Shown here piece after piece: positions 29,107 through 38,642 of a stretch of 64,000 bases of DNA. The notes beneath the pieces are model-generated. The model ran no database searches and was not told where the DNA came from. It saw only the letters and a program-made list of their open reading frames with translations. The translations under genes and the position numbers were made by a program. Every line of letters begins with the position of its first letter. The first letter of the stretch is position 1. Location of the stretch: contig NC_016791.1 in the NCBI RefSeq assembly GCF_000244875.1, positions 2,299,001-2,363,000 on the forward strand. Reading direction: 5' to 3'. The stretch is from Clostridium sp. BNL1100. GTDB lineage: Bacteria; Bacillota; Clostridia; Acetivibrionales; DSM-1351.

Positions 29107-31173
29107 TCATGCCGTAAATGAATAGTATAAAAGCATAAGCACCATAATCCCAAAGAAATACATTAAATAGGCATGTATACTCCCTGTCTGAACAGTAAAA
29201 CGGATTTTCCTTGAAAAATAAATTATAGTTCTGACAACAGGTTGATATAGGTATTTTTCAAAAAATTTCACTGTAGATGTTGTATATATGCCCGCTTTAA
29301 TATGATAAGGTGCAATTCCTTCTGTTATTTCTAAGTCCCTTGTAGGTTTAAATAATCCTCTGAATATAATTCTCAAAGATTTAGAAAATCCTGTAGCAGA
29401 ATACTGCATTTTAGAATTTAGTTTTGTAAATCCGCAATCCCACGTATTATAACGTTCAACGGAGGTTCTTTTTCTTAGTGCCATTATCACTAATAATAAC
29501 AAAGCTCCCAATACTACCAGCAAAATAGCAATAAGACCCGTAGATATGCTTAAACTGTTGTTATCCACCGGGTAATACCGGGGTGACAATAGCGACCAGT
29601 CTGTTGCTAACATCTCTATATCAATCAATTGGCTGCCAACACTGTCTAGAAGTCTTATGGCATAATTGGGGAAAATACCAAGCAACAGACAGAGCACTGC
29701 TGCTGATGCAAGTGCCACAAGCATAGGCTTTCCCGGTTCCCTGGCATTTTCAGCCTCTTTACTTCTTGGCATTCCCAAAAAGCTAATACCGAAAAATTTA
29801 ACAAAACAGAATGCAACCAAAGCCCCGGTTAAAGCAAGTGCAGCTGCAGCAACCATTAGGACTACAACCAGCAGGAAGCTTTGGGATGGTGCAAAATGGC
29901 TGATACTGCTAATAATCGTCCTAAAAATCATATATTCGCTTATGAAGCCGTTAAAGGGCGGTACTGCAGAAATAGAAAGGCAACCTATGAAAATAAACAC
30001 TGAGGCTATAGGCATTTTTTTTATTAACCCGCCCAGTTTCTCCATATTTTTGGTATGCGCTGAATATTGAACTGCACCTGCACCCATGAAAAGCAGTGAT
30101 TTGAAAACTGCGTGATTCAATGTATGCAGAAGTGTTGCCATTAAGGACAGCGAGAGCAGAAAATAATTACCCGAAGCTCTTGCAATAAGCATTATTCCAA
30201 GACCTGCCAAAATAATCCCCATATTTTCTATGCTGGAATATGCCAATAACCTTTTAATATTTGTGGTAGAAGCGATAGAATATGTAATTCCGATTAATGC
30301 TGAAGCAATACCTGTGCAAAGGACTACTACTCCCCACCACAAATCTCCAACAGGAAGAATGTTAAAAATAAATCTTATAAGGCCATAAACAGCCATCTTT
30401 ATCATGACTCCCGACATCAAAGCTGATATATTGCTTGGAGCCACCGGGTGGGCATATGGCAACCAGATATGAACAGGAATAATACCTGCTTTGGTTCCAA
30501 ACCCAATTAATAATAGAAGAAAAATGATATTAGCAGCACCTTGAGGTATGGATTGTAAATTAATTGATGTAAAATTAAAACTGCCTGTATACGCTGCAAT
30601 CAAAACAAAGGCTGCCGTAATACAAGCTGTTCCGGTATAAGTCATTATAATGTATATCCTGCCGGCTTTCTGAACATCCTCTTTTTCATGCTCAAATATA
30701 ACGAGAAAAAAAGAAACAAGAGACATCAACTCCCAAAAAACCAAGAAAAGCAGCAGGTTACTGCTTGAGACCAAAAGAACCATTGAAACAATAAACAGGT
30801 TGTACAAACAACCGAAAATAAATATATTTTTTTTGGAAAAGTAGTGGGACATATATGTATATGAGAATAACGAAACAATAAGTGCTATTATTGAAATAAT
30901 CATTATAAAAAATGCAGATAGATTATCAATATTAAATTTTATAGTTAAAAAAGGAATATTTGTATTAAAATTTATATTTATTGATACGTCTCTGGAATAT
31001 ATCAACTTGTAAATCATTAAGAATGTAATTAAGCTACTTGCTAAAAGTGCAAAGGTATTTGACAATCTGTTGGACCACTTTGAACTTGAGAATGATGCTA
31101 GAGATGTCAATGCTCCGGTTATATACAAAATTACACTTACTATGAAGAACACTGCTATTTGATTTGACGACAT
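29107..31173 (-). CDS. HyfB/NuoL-like antiporter membrane subunit
   Basis: Large polytopic protein of 688 aa, first gene of the complex. Residues 60-460 form the Mrp/NuoL-type antiporter core: LVFWELMSLVSFFLVIFEHE holds the essential Glu, and KAGIIPVHIWLPYAHPVAPS the Lys/His pair. The C-terminal extension (560-688) includes NTWDCGF, typical of HyfB/HycC. Length agrees with E. coli HyfB (about 670). ATG 31173 is used, with GGAGG ten bases upstream; upstream in-frame starts lack an SD. Function: ion translocation coupled to the peripheral redox arm, by family. Confidence 0.9.
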   Translation of the reverse strand: MSSNQIAVFFIVSVILYITGALTSLASFSSSKWSNRLSNTFALLASSLITFLMIYKLIYSRDVSININFNTNIPFLTIKFNIDNLSAFFIMIISIIALIVSLFSYTYMSHYFSKKNIFIFGCLYNLFIVSMVLLVSSSNLLLFLVFWELMSLVSFFLVIFEHEKEDVQKAGRIYIIMTYTGTACITAAFVLIAAYTGSFNFTSINLQSIPQGAANIIFLLLLIGFGTKAGIIPVHIWLPYAHPVAPSNISALMSGVMIKMAVYGLIRFIFNILPVGDLWWGVVVLCTGIASALIGITYSIASTTNIKRLLAYSSIENMGIILAGLGIMLIARASGNYFLLSLSLMATLLHTLNHAVFKSLLFMGAGAVQYSAHTKNMEKLGGLIKKMPIASVFIFIGCLSISAVPPFNGFISEYMIFRTIISSISHFAPSQSFLLVVVLMVAAAALALTGALVAFCFVKFFGISFLGMPRSKEAENAREPGKPMLVALASAAVLCLLLGIFPNYAIRLLDSVGSQLIDIEMLATDWSLLSPRYYPVDNNSLSISTGLIAILLVVLGALLLLVIMALRKRTSVERYNTWDCGFTKLNSKMQYSATGFSKSLRIIFRGLFKPTRDLEITEGIAPYHIKAGIYTTSTVKFFEKYLYQPVVRTIIYFSRKIRFTVQTGSIHAYLMYFFGIMVLMLLYYSFTA

Positions 31174-31328
31174 GAACCACAAACCTCCAAAGAACCCCTT
31201 ATTATAAAGACTTAATAAACACAGGTTATATAATACTACCATGAATTTTAAATGTCAAATAAGCACGATTCTTTGTTTGAAAATGATATTTTTTTATTTA
31301 TCAAATCAAAAATTATTTCATTATATAT

Positions 31329-31619
31329 TTATTTGTCGACCGGTACCAGTAGAGATACGTTCTCACTTAAATCACTTGAATTCATATGATTTATCTTTTT
31401 TATTAAATATATCTTCTTTCTGATATCAGTATTACCACCGTACTTCGAGGCTATAGACCATAAGGAATCACCCTTTCCTACCGTAACCGTAATGTATTGT
31501 TTATCAGTAAAACCTGCCACTGTGACTGTATAAATCAAAGTAAATGTAATAAATAGAGTAAAGAACAAAAAACTTAAAAATCTCTTCTTATTTTTTAAAA
31601 CATATTTTTTTCTTGCCAT
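31329..31619 (-). CDS. YneA-like LysM protein, SOS cell-division inhibitor candidate
   Basis: Small membrane-anchored protein of 96 aa: basic N-terminus, one transmembrane helix (about 14-37), and a LysM domain (about 44-95, VTVGKGDSLWSIASKYG). This is the layout of Bacillus YneA, which delays division during the SOS response. As in Bacillus it is divergent from lexA, and three LexA-box-like sites lie in between. GGAGGG seven bases before ATG 31619 fixes the start; a longer frame to 31640 lacks an SD. Sequence identity to YneA is low by eye, so the call rests on architecture and position. Confidence 0.8.
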   Translation of the reverse strand: MARKKYVLKNKKRFLSFLFFTLFITFTLIYTVTVAGFTDKQYITVTVGKGDSLWSIASKYGGNTDIRKKIYLIKKINHMNSSDLSENVSLLVPVDK

Positions 31620-31638
31620 ATTAACCCTCCTCAATAGC

Positions 31639-31650
31639 AAACATACGTTC
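31639..31650. promoter_or_regulatory. LexA box 1 (near yneA-like gene)
   Basis: AAAC-ATAC-GTTC: one base off the GAAC-n4-GTTC core of the Gram-positive SOS box; close to the SD of the LysM gene. Confidence 0.6.
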
Positions 31651-31669
31651 TTTATACTTATATTCTAAG

Positions 31670-31681
31670 GAACGTGTGTTC
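31670..31681. promoter_or_regulatory. LexA box 2
   Basis: GAAC-GTGT-GTTC, a perfect match to the Firmicute LexA core, between the two divergent genes. Confidence 0.82.
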
Positions 31682-31709
31682 TTTTGTCAATAGTTTTTGG
31701 AAAAACATC

Positions 31710-31723
31710 CGAACATTAGTTTG
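31710..31723. promoter_or_regulatory. LexA box 3 over the lexA -35
   Basis: CGAAC-ATTA-GTTTG fits CGAAC-n4-GTTYG and overlaps the TTGATT -35 of lexA, so LexA bound here would block its own promoter. Confidence 0.8.
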
Positions 31724-31749
31724 ATTTCCTGGTTTGTATGTGTTATACT
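31721..31749 (+). promoter_or_regulatory. lexA promoter
   Basis: TTGATT (31721-31726), 17 bases, TATACT (31744-31749); about 90-base leader before lexA. Confidence 0.78.
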
Positions 31750-31837
31750 ATAGCAGTAATAACTGCACTTTTTGGATAATACGACTATTAAGACTTTTAT
31801 TACATAAAAATATGAGCATAAGCTCAGGGAGGTCTTT

Positions 31838-32485
31838 ATGGCAAAAAAGAATTCTAACAAACAACAGGAAATTCTTGATTATGTTTATAAATGTGTTCAT
31901 GAAAATGGTTATCCGCCTTCTGTAAGGGAAATATGTTCAGCGGTAGGTTTTAAGTCAACTTCTACGGTACATTCCTATCTGCAAAAGCTTATTGATAGCG
32001 GACTTCTTCAAAAGGATCCTACTAAACCAAGAGCAATCAAAATTTTAAATAAAACAAACCAGGTTAAAGAAAGCCGTACCAGTAAAGATGGGTATTATAC
32101 GTCCCGTGAAATGGTGGATGTTCCGGTTGTGGGAAGAGTTACTGCAGGCCAGCCTATTCTTGCCGTTGAAAACATTACGGATACTTTTCCCCTCCCTGTA
32201 GATTTCGTACAAAACAGCGATGCATTTATGCTCAGAATTCAAGGTGAGAGTATGGTAGAAGCAGGAATACTTGACAAGGACTTTGTACTTGTAAGACAGC
32301 AGTCTTCTGCCAATAATGGAGACATTGTTGTAGCCTTGATTGGCGATGAGGCCACTTGTAAAACCTTTTATCGTGAAAAAGACTACATAAGGCTTCAACC
32401 GCAGAACAGCAGTATGGAACCAATTATTGTAAAAGATGATTTGTCAATTCTAGGAAAAGTAATTGGTGTATTCAGACGAATGTAG
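31838..32485 (+). CDS. lexA: LexA SOS repressor
   Basis: Repressor/autoprotease of 215 aa. Residues 1-65 are the winged helix-turn-helix ([26 protein letters not shown]). Residues 95-215 are the S24 self-cleavage domain: scissile Ala103-Gly104 in RVTAGQP, nucleophile S138 in [10 protein letters not shown] and general base K175 in ATCKTF. RecA-stimulated cleavage would derepress SOS genes, here lexA and the divergent YneA-like gene through the boxes at 31639-31723. GGGAGGT five bases before the ATG is a strong SD. It converges on hfq with a shared terminator. Confidence 0.97.
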   Translation: MAKKNSNKQQEILDYVYKCVHENGYPPSVREICSAVGFKSTSTVHSYLQKLIDSGLLQKDPTKPRAIKILNKTNQVKESRTSKDGYYTSREMVDVPVVGRVTAGQPILAVENITDTFPLPVDFVQNSDAFMLRIQGESMVEAGILDKDFVLVRQQSSANNGDIVVALIGDEATCKTFYREKDYIRLQPQNSSMEPIIVKDDLSILGKVIGVFRRM

Positions 32486-32508
32486 CTATAATTCTTTACA
32501 TAACAAAT

Positions 32509-32552
32509 AAAAAACGCAAAAGGACAAATTTTTGTGATCCTCTTGCGTTTTA
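32509..32552. terminator. Bidirectional terminator between lexA and hfq
   Basis: AAAACGCAAAAGGA pairs with TCCTCTTGCGTTTT with one mismatch; T-rich on the right and A-rich on the left. Confidence 0.85.
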
Positions 32553-32579
32553 TTATTTACATATTTTTAATATGTAGTA

Positions 32580-32822
32580 TTATTCTTTTCCCTGCTCATT
32601 AAAAATAAGATTCACCGATTTCATTGGACTTATAGTGGAAATTGCATGCTTGTATACTAACTGCTGCTTTCCGTCACTGTCAAGAACCACAGTGAAATTA
32701 TCAAACCCCTTAACCATACCCTTTAATTGAAACCCATTTGTAAGATAGATAGTAACAGCAATGTGTTCCTTTCTTACCTGATTCAAAAAAATGTCCTGCA
32801 AATTAATAGTATTCTTTACCAA
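32580..32822 (-). CDS. hfq: RNA chaperone Hfq
   Basis: Sm-like hexameric RNA-binding protein of 80 aa that promotes sRNA-mRNA pairing. [29 protein letters not shown] covers the proximal-face residues, and the Sm2 motif is YKHAISTI, with the conserved Y-K-H. The start is TTG 32822 with AGGAG upstream; there is no nearer ATG. It is the last gene of the miaB-ylbF-mutS-mutL-miaA-hfq series, about 150 bases after miaA. Confidence 0.96.
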   Translation of the reverse strand: MVKNTINLQDIFLNQVRKEHIAVTIYLTNGFQLKGMVKGFDNFTVVLDSDGKQQLVYKHAISTISPMKSVNLIFNEQGKE

Positions 32823-32974
32823 AGTAATTCACTCCTTTGTTATATATATATTTATCCATAAGCTATCCCCACAAAAATCGGGCTTAACTTAAATTTGATA
32901 TACTAAAACCACTCTTTTTTATTTTACTAGATAATGCCATTTCATGCAACAAGAATATAGTTCTACCAAGGTTT

Positions 32975-33901
32975 TTAGCCTTTTACGTATTCAAAAATCT
33001 CATTTATTACATTTATATTATTTCCAGAATTATCTATATTAAACCATTTAATTCCGTTAATTCTCTTAAACCATGTAATCTGTCTTTTTGCATATCTTCT
33101 GGTTCCCTGTTTTATGTTTTCGATTGCCTGCTCAAGTGTTATATTATTTCTCAAAAATTCCAGTATTTCTTTATATCCAATGCCCTGCATGGAAATTATG
33201 CTATCGGCATAACCAAGGTCTACAAGCCTTTTTACTTCATCTACAAGACCATTTTGTATCATAATGTCCACTCTTTTATTTATTCGTTCATATAAAACCT
33301 GCCTGTCCATATTCAAACCTACAAGAACAAATTGGTATCTGGGAGGTATACTCCTTGATATCTCATTATGATAAGAAATAGGCTTTTGTGTCTGATAGTA
33401 CACTTCCAAAGCTCTTATTACTCTTTTTATGTTATTGGGGTGAATATTCATAGCTGAATCCGGGTCAACTTCCTGTAACTTTTTATGGAGATGCTCAGGA
33501 CCTAATTCTTCTGTCTCTTTTTTTAAAGTTTCTCTAAGTTCCCAGTCGCTTTCACTTTCACTAAAGTTAATATTGTTTATCAAAGAACTGGTATAAAGTC
33601 CTGTGCCCCCTGCTACAATTGGCTGCTTACCCTTTTCAAGAATGATGTCTATATATTTTTCGGCCAGTTCCTTAAACCTTACAACATTAAAGTCCCCATT
33701 GGGAAGTACTTCATCAATAAGATAATGTTTTATACCCTGCATTTCTTCCTTGGTTGGTTTTGCAGTTCCAATATCCATATATTTGTAAATCTGCATGGAA
33801 TCAGCAGAAATAATTTCTCCATTCATTCTTTTTGCAAGCTCAATTGATAAATTTGTTTTTCCTGATGCAGTAGGGCCAACTATTACTATAACTCGGTTCA
33901 T
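32975..33901 (-). CDS. miaA: tRNA dimethylallyltransferase
   Basis: Transfers dimethylallyl from DMAPP to N6 of A37 in tRNAs reading U-starting codons. 308 aa. P-loop GPTASGKTNLSIELA at residue 8, DSMQIYKYMDIGTAKPT near 37, GGTGLYTSSL near 100, and KRQITWFK near 280 are the family motifs. The downstream enzyme of the pathway, MiaB, is encoded in the same run of genes. AAGGGA before ATG 33901 is the SD; it starts 12 bases after mutL. Confidence 0.97.
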   Translation of the reverse strand: MNRVIVIVGPTASGKTNLSIELAKRMNGEIISADSMQIYKYMDIGTAKPTKEEMQGIKHYLIDEVLPNGDFNVVRFKELAEKYIDIILEKGKQPIVAGGTGLYTSSLINNINFSESESDWELRETLKKETEELGPEHLHKKLQEVDPDSAMNIHPNNIKRVIRALEVYYQTQKPISYHNEISRSIPPRYQFVLVGLNMDRQVLYERINKRVDIMIQNGLVDEVKRLVDLGYADSIISMQGIGYKEILEFLRNNITLEQAIENIKQGTRRYAKRQITWFKRINGIKWFNIDNSGNNINVINEIFEYVKG

Positions 33902-33912
33902 AAGTTCCCTTT

Positions 33913-35910
33913 CTAAACAATTCTTTTAAACATTTTTTCTATTTCATACTTTGTCAGACGTATTACGGTAGGACGTCCGTGAGGACAGGTATACCGTCGC
34001 CCTGTATTGGAGAGTTCAGTCAACAGCTGATGTACTTCTTTTTCATCAAGTTTTTTATTTGCCTTTATAGCAGCCTTGCACGCAATAGTATGAATTATCT
34101 CATCAGCTAAAGGTGTGCTGACAGGTTTTATTGATTCCTGAAGCTTTTGTGTCAACTCTATAAATATATCTCTTGGCGAGCAGTCACCTACCATATACGG
34201 AATTCCTCTAATAATAATGGAATTGTTTCCAAAATCCTCAAAAACGAATCCTATACCATTCAAAAGTTCATGCTTTGTTTTTATTGCATCCAGTTCAAAT
34301 GGCTGAAGTTGAATGACTACGGGCTCCAGCAATAACTGAGTTGTGTTTTCCTGAGAATCATACTTTGTTCTGAGCTTTTCGTATATTATTCGCTCATGTG
34401 CTGCATGTTGATCTACCATTACAAGCTCATCATTACTCTGTAAAAGAATATATGTAGAAAAGGCCTGACCTATGTATTTCATATCGGCAAGCTCAGGATG
34501 TACCTTTTCTGTTCTTACTGACCTGTCATCTTCAATTAAAACATCTTCAACATCCTCAGAGAAATCAGCCTCTTTGATTACATCAGAATTATTGTTAAGC
34601 TCATCAGAATTTTCCTGTTTCTTCTCAACTGTCACAGACTGTGGTTGCCTTACGTTATATTCTTCAGGCTTTGTAAAGGTAAGAGAGGACGTATCTGTCT
34701 GCGGCTTTTCCGTGAATGTACTTATTTTATGTACATCAGTCTTTGCTAATGGTTCCAGAGCTTTTGTAAATAACCGTATTTCATCCGCTTTTTTATTGTC
34801 ATCCTGCTTTTTGTTTAATTCAATTTCCTTTTGAACATATTCCATTTTAGGTTCAGAATTACCTGAAAACTTAAACAGCTCTCTATCTTTATTCGGGACC
34901 GATACAGGATTAAATAGGCTTCCACCTGTAGTAAGTGCATTTGAAACAGCTATATATATGGTTCTGGACAAATAGCTTTCGTCAGCGAACCGTACCTCGG
35001 TTTTTGCAGGATGTACGTTAGCATCTACCAATACAGGGTTTATATCAATATTCAATACAAAAAAAGGAAACCTGTTTTTCATAAGTATGCTTGAAAAAGC
35101 TTGTTCAACAGAATATGATACCAGTTTACTTTTTACGTATCTTTTATTTATATAAAGGGACTGATAGTTTCTGTTGGATCTGGCAGCTTCAGGTTTCCCT
35201 ACATACCCGCTTATCTTTATCTTTTCATCTGCGTATTCTACCGCAACAAGATCTTTTATAATTTCTTTTCCGTATATACTGTAAATTACACTTTTTAGGT
35301 CATTATTTCCCGGGGTATGAATTAATGTTGTTTTTCCGTTTGTCAGTTTAAAAGAAATATCCGGATTACCCAAAGCTATTCTCGATATTGTATCAGAAAT
35401 ATAACCCGCTTCTGTAGAATCCTTCTTCAAAAACTTGTAACGTGCCGGAGTGTTGAAAAACAAATCTTTAATAATAAAGGTTGTCCCGACAGGACATCCT
35501 GTCTGCCTTACATCTTGGAAAACTCCACCTTTTATGTGTACGTACATTCCGTATGTACTTGCAGCTGTCTTTGTCATAAGTTCAACAGACGCAACTGAGG
35601 CTATACTTGCCAGAGCTTCCCCCCTGAAACCCATTGTTATAACGGAATCAAGATCCTCTGCCCTTTTAATTTTACTTGTGGCATGACGCTCGAAAGCAAT
35701 TTCTACATCGTCCTCATCCATGCCACTTCCGTTATCAGTAATCTTTATATAGGATATGCCACCATTCTTTATATCTACTGAGATGCTGGTTGCACCGGCA
35801 TCAATAGAGTTCTCCACTAATTCCTTTACAACTGAAGCAGGCTTTTCGACAACTTCCCCGGCCGCTATTTTATTTGAAGTATTTTCATCCAGTACAATTA
35901 TGCGTCCCAT
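33913..35910 (-). CDS. mutL: DNA mismatch repair protein MutL
   Basis: GHKL ATPase and endonuclease of 665 aa. The N-terminal ATPase domain (1-330) has IAAGEVVEKPASVVKELVENS, DNGSGMD and GFRGEALASIASV. A poorly conserved acidic linker (340-470) joins the C-terminal dimerisation/endonuclease domain, which keeps the metal site DQHAAHERIIYEKL, ACKAAIKANKKL and CPHGRPT. Intact nicking motifs fit organisms without MutH. It starts 25 bases after mutS. Confidence 0.97.
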   Translation of the reverse strand: MGRIIVLDENTSNKIAAGEVVEKPASVVKELVENSIDAGATSISVDIKNGGISYIKITDNGSGMDEDDVEIAFERHATSKIKRAEDLDSVITMGFRGEALASIASVASVELMTKTAASTYGMYVHIKGGVFQDVRQTGCPVGTTFIIKDLFFNTPARYKFLKKDSTEAGYISDTISRIALGNPDISFKLTNGKTTLIHTPGNNDLKSVIYSIYGKEIIKDLVAVEYADEKIKISGYVGKPEAARSNRNYQSLYINKRYVKSKLVSYSVEQAFSSILMKNRFPFFVLNIDINPVLVDANVHPAKTEVRFADESYLSRTIYIAVSNALTTGGSLFNPVSVPNKDRELFKFSGNSEPKMEYVQKEIELNKKQDDNKKADEIRLFTKALEPLAKTDVHKISTFTEKPQTDTSSLTFTKPEEYNVRQPQSVTVEKKQENSDELNNNSDVIKEADFSEDVEDVLIEDDRSVRTEKVHPELADMKYIGQAFSTYILLQSNDELVMVDQHAAHERIIYEKLRTKYDSQENTTQLLLEPVVIQLQPFELDAIKTKHELLNGIGFVFEDFGNNSIIIRGIPYMVGDCSPRDIFIELTQKLQESIKPVSTPLADEIIHTIACKAAIKANKKLDEKEVHQLLTELSNTGRRYTCPHGRPTVIRLTKYEIEKMFKRIV

Positions 35911-35935
35911 AATTCACCCCATATCATATCAATAA

Positions 35936-38557
35936 CTATTCCCGGTTGTTCATTTTCCTTTGAAGCTCATATAATATGTTCATTGCATCAATGGGAGTTA
36001 GTCTTGATATATCAATTTTTCTTATCTCCTCAAGTATTTCGGCATCAGCAGATGCTTTTGCAGCTTGTGCAAACAAATCCAACTGTCCGTCAACCTGTTT
36101 CTTTAATCTTCGTACTTTTCCGTTCCTGTTTATATCAGCATCATCCAAGTTTGCCAATATTTCTTTTGCCCTGTCAATAACGGCATGCGGTACTCCGGCA
36201 AGCTTTGCCACCTGTATACCATAGCTTCCGTCAGCACCGCCTCGGATTATTTTTCTGAGGAATATTACATCGTCTCCCTTTTCCTTGACTGTTATACAGT
36301 AGTTCTTAATGCCGGGCAGCTTTCCTTCAAGCTCGGTTAATTCATGGTAATGAGTTGCAAACAGTGTTCTGCAGCCTAGCTGCTCCTTGCTTACAATGTA
36401 CTCAATTACAGCCCATGCAATACTTAATCCGTCAAAGGTGCTTGTTCCCCTGCCTATCTCATCAAGAACAAGAAGACTTCTTTTTGTTGCATTAATTAAT
36501 ATATTTGCTACCTCTGACATCTCAACCATAAAAGTACTTTGTCCCGATGCCAGGTCATCAGAAGCCCCTACTCTTGTAAAAATCCTGTCCACCAAACCGA
36601 TTTTTGCAGAAGCAGCCGGGACAAAGCTTCCTATTTGAGCCATCAAAACAATAAGTGCAGTTTGCCTCATGTACGTTGATTTACCTGCCATGTTAGGGCC
36701 TGTTATTATAGCAAGTCTGTCCTCTTCCATGTCAAGGACAGTATCATTTGGAACAAATCCGCTTTTGTCAGTCATTTTTTCTACCACAGGGTGTCTTCCG
36801 TCTACTATTTCTATCTTGTCAGAAACAGAAACATCAGGTTTACAGTATCCTTCCCTGTCGGCTACTTCCGCAAGCGAAGCCAGTACGTCAATTTCTGCAA
36901 GAGCTCTTGCAGTTGACTTTATTCTTGATAATTGCTCTGCAATCTTGTCCTTTATTTGAACAAATAGGCTGTACTCCAACTGTACTATCTTTTCTTCCGC
37001 TCCAAGAATATTGTCCTCAATTTCTTTGAGCTCCGGGGTTATATACCTTTCACAATTGGCAAGTGTCTGCTTTCTGATATATTCCTCAGGTACAAGGGAA
37101 AAATATGATTTAGTTACTTCGATATAATAGCCGAATACCCTGTTAAAACCTACCTTGAGGTTTTTTATACCTGTTTTTTCACGTTCCGAAGCCTCGAGAG
37201 CCGCTATCCAGTCCTTACCCTGTATTGAAGCCATCCTGAGCTTATCTACTTCAGAATTGTATCCGTCTTTGATTATTCCCCCTTCTTTTATTGTTACAGG
37301 AGGGTCGTCAATTATTGATATATCTATAAGATTACAAACATCTTCAAGGGAATCCAGCTGGTGATAGCAATTTTTTATATACTCTGTTTCAAACCCGTCA
37401 AGCAGGTTTTTTATGTAAGGTATCTGACACATGGAATTTTTAAGTGCTATCAAGTCTCTGCAATTCACACTGCCCAGTATTACCTTTCCCATCAGTCTTT
37501 CAATGTCATATACCCTTTTAAGTAACTCTCTTGCTTCTACTCTTGCCATAAACTTGTTTTTAAGCTCTTCTACAGCATTGAGACGAAGAGAGATATCACC
37601 GTGATTTATTAATGGCTGTTCAATCCATTTTCTAAGCAACCTTCCCCCCATAGAGGTCATGGTTTTATCCAGTACCCACAGAAGGGAACCCTTCTTTGAC
37701 TTTTCACGCATGGTTTCCGTAAGCTCAAGGTTTCTACGGGATGAAGCATCCAGAATCATGTATTCTTCAAGTGCGTATGAATTAAAATTCTGTATGTGAC
37801 TCAAATTTACTTTTTGAGTACTTTCCAGATATTTTAGAAGGGCTCCTGATGCATTAACCGCAATGTCATATTCCTGAATATTCAACGCCTTGTTTTCAAA
37901 TTGATTTTTCAGGGTATCAATTGCATTTCCATACTCAAAAGAAGTTTCTTCAAAGGTTGACACATATGTATTAAATTTTTGCTTTATTTCAGATGTAAGC
38001 TCATTGTCACCATTTAACTCGGTATTAACAATAATTTCAGACGGAAGGTACTTTGCAATCTCATCAAAAAGTTTCCCCCTTGTGTTGCCCCAGGTTATTC
38101 TCGTTGCATAGAAATCACCTGTTGTTATGTCTACTGCCCCCAAGCCGTAAAAATTACCGTTTTTATAAATAGACATAAGATAATTATTTTTTCTTTCGTC
38201 AAGCATAGTAATATCGGTAACAGTACCGGGTGTAACGACCTTTATTACATCCCTTTTAACGATTCCCTTTGCCAGTGCAGGGTCTTCAACCTGCTCGCAA
38301 ATTGCAACCTTGTACCCCTTTGAAACCAAACGGGCCACATAATTATCGGCAGCGTGAAAAGGAACGCCGCACATAGGTGCACGCTCCTCAAGACCGCAAT
38401 CCCTTCCGGTTAGTGTAATCTCCAGTTCCCTGGACGCCAGCTCCGCATCTGAGAAAAACATCTCATAGAAGTCTCCCAGCCGAAAAAATAAAATACAATC
38501 CTTATATTGTTCCTTTATATCCAGGTACTGCTGCATCATTGGCGTAACAGTTCCCAT
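35936..38557 (-). CDS. mutS: DNA mismatch repair protein MutS
   Basis: Mismatch-recognition ATPase of 873 aa. The mismatch-wedge motif LGDFYEMFF is near residue 28; connector, lever and clamp domains follow. The ABC ATPase has Walker A GPNMAGKSTYMRQ near 615 and LVLDEIGRGTSTFDG; the C-terminal helix-turn-helix region ends the protein. ATG 38557 is preferred to ATG 38569: GGAGG lies five bases before it, and the upstream ATG overlaps that SD. Operon partner of mutL. Confidence 0.97.
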   Translation of the reverse strand: MGTVTPMMQQYLDIKEQYKDCILFFRLGDFYEMFFSDAELASRELEITLTGRDCGLEERAPMCGVPFHAADNYVARLVSKGYKVAICEQVEDPALAKGIVKRDVIKVVTPGTVTDITMLDERKNNYLMSIYKNGNFYGLGAVDITTGDFYATRITWGNTRGKLFDEIAKYLPSEIIVNTELNGDNELTSEIKQKFNTYVSTFEETSFEYGNAIDTLKNQFENKALNIQEYDIAVNASGALLKYLESTQKVNLSHIQNFNSYALEEYMILDASSRRNLELTETMREKSKKGSLLWVLDKTMTSMGGRLLRKWIEQPLINHGDISLRLNAVEELKNKFMARVEARELLKRVYDIERLMGKVILGSVNCRDLIALKNSMCQIPYIKNLLDGFETEYIKNCYHQLDSLEDVCNLIDISIIDDPPVTIKEGGIIKDGYNSEVDKLRMASIQGKDWIAALEASEREKTGIKNLKVGFNRVFGYYIEVTKSYFSLVPEEYIRKQTLANCERYITPELKEIEDNILGAEEKIVQLEYSLFVQIKDKIAEQLSRIKSTARALAEIDVLASLAEVADREGYCKPDVSVSDKIEIVDGRHPVVEKMTDKSGFVPNDTVLDMEEDRLAIITGPNMAGKSTYMRQTALIVLMAQIGSFVPAASAKIGLVDRIFTRVGASDDLASGQSTFMVEMSEVANILINATKRSLLVLDEIGRGTSTFDGLSIAWAVIEYIVSKEQLGCRTLFATHYHELTELEGKLPGIKNYCITVKEKGDDVIFLRKIIRGGADGSYGIQVAKLAGVPHAVIDRAKEILANLDDADINRNGKVRRLKKQVDGQLDLFAQAAKASADAEILEEIRKIDISRLTPIDAMNILYELQRKMNNRE

Positions 38558-38642
38558 TTTATCCTCCATGTATTAATGTACCTGATGTAAACAACCATCA
38601 GGCACATTGGTAAATTTAATATAATTGTTTTTATAAAGAGTG

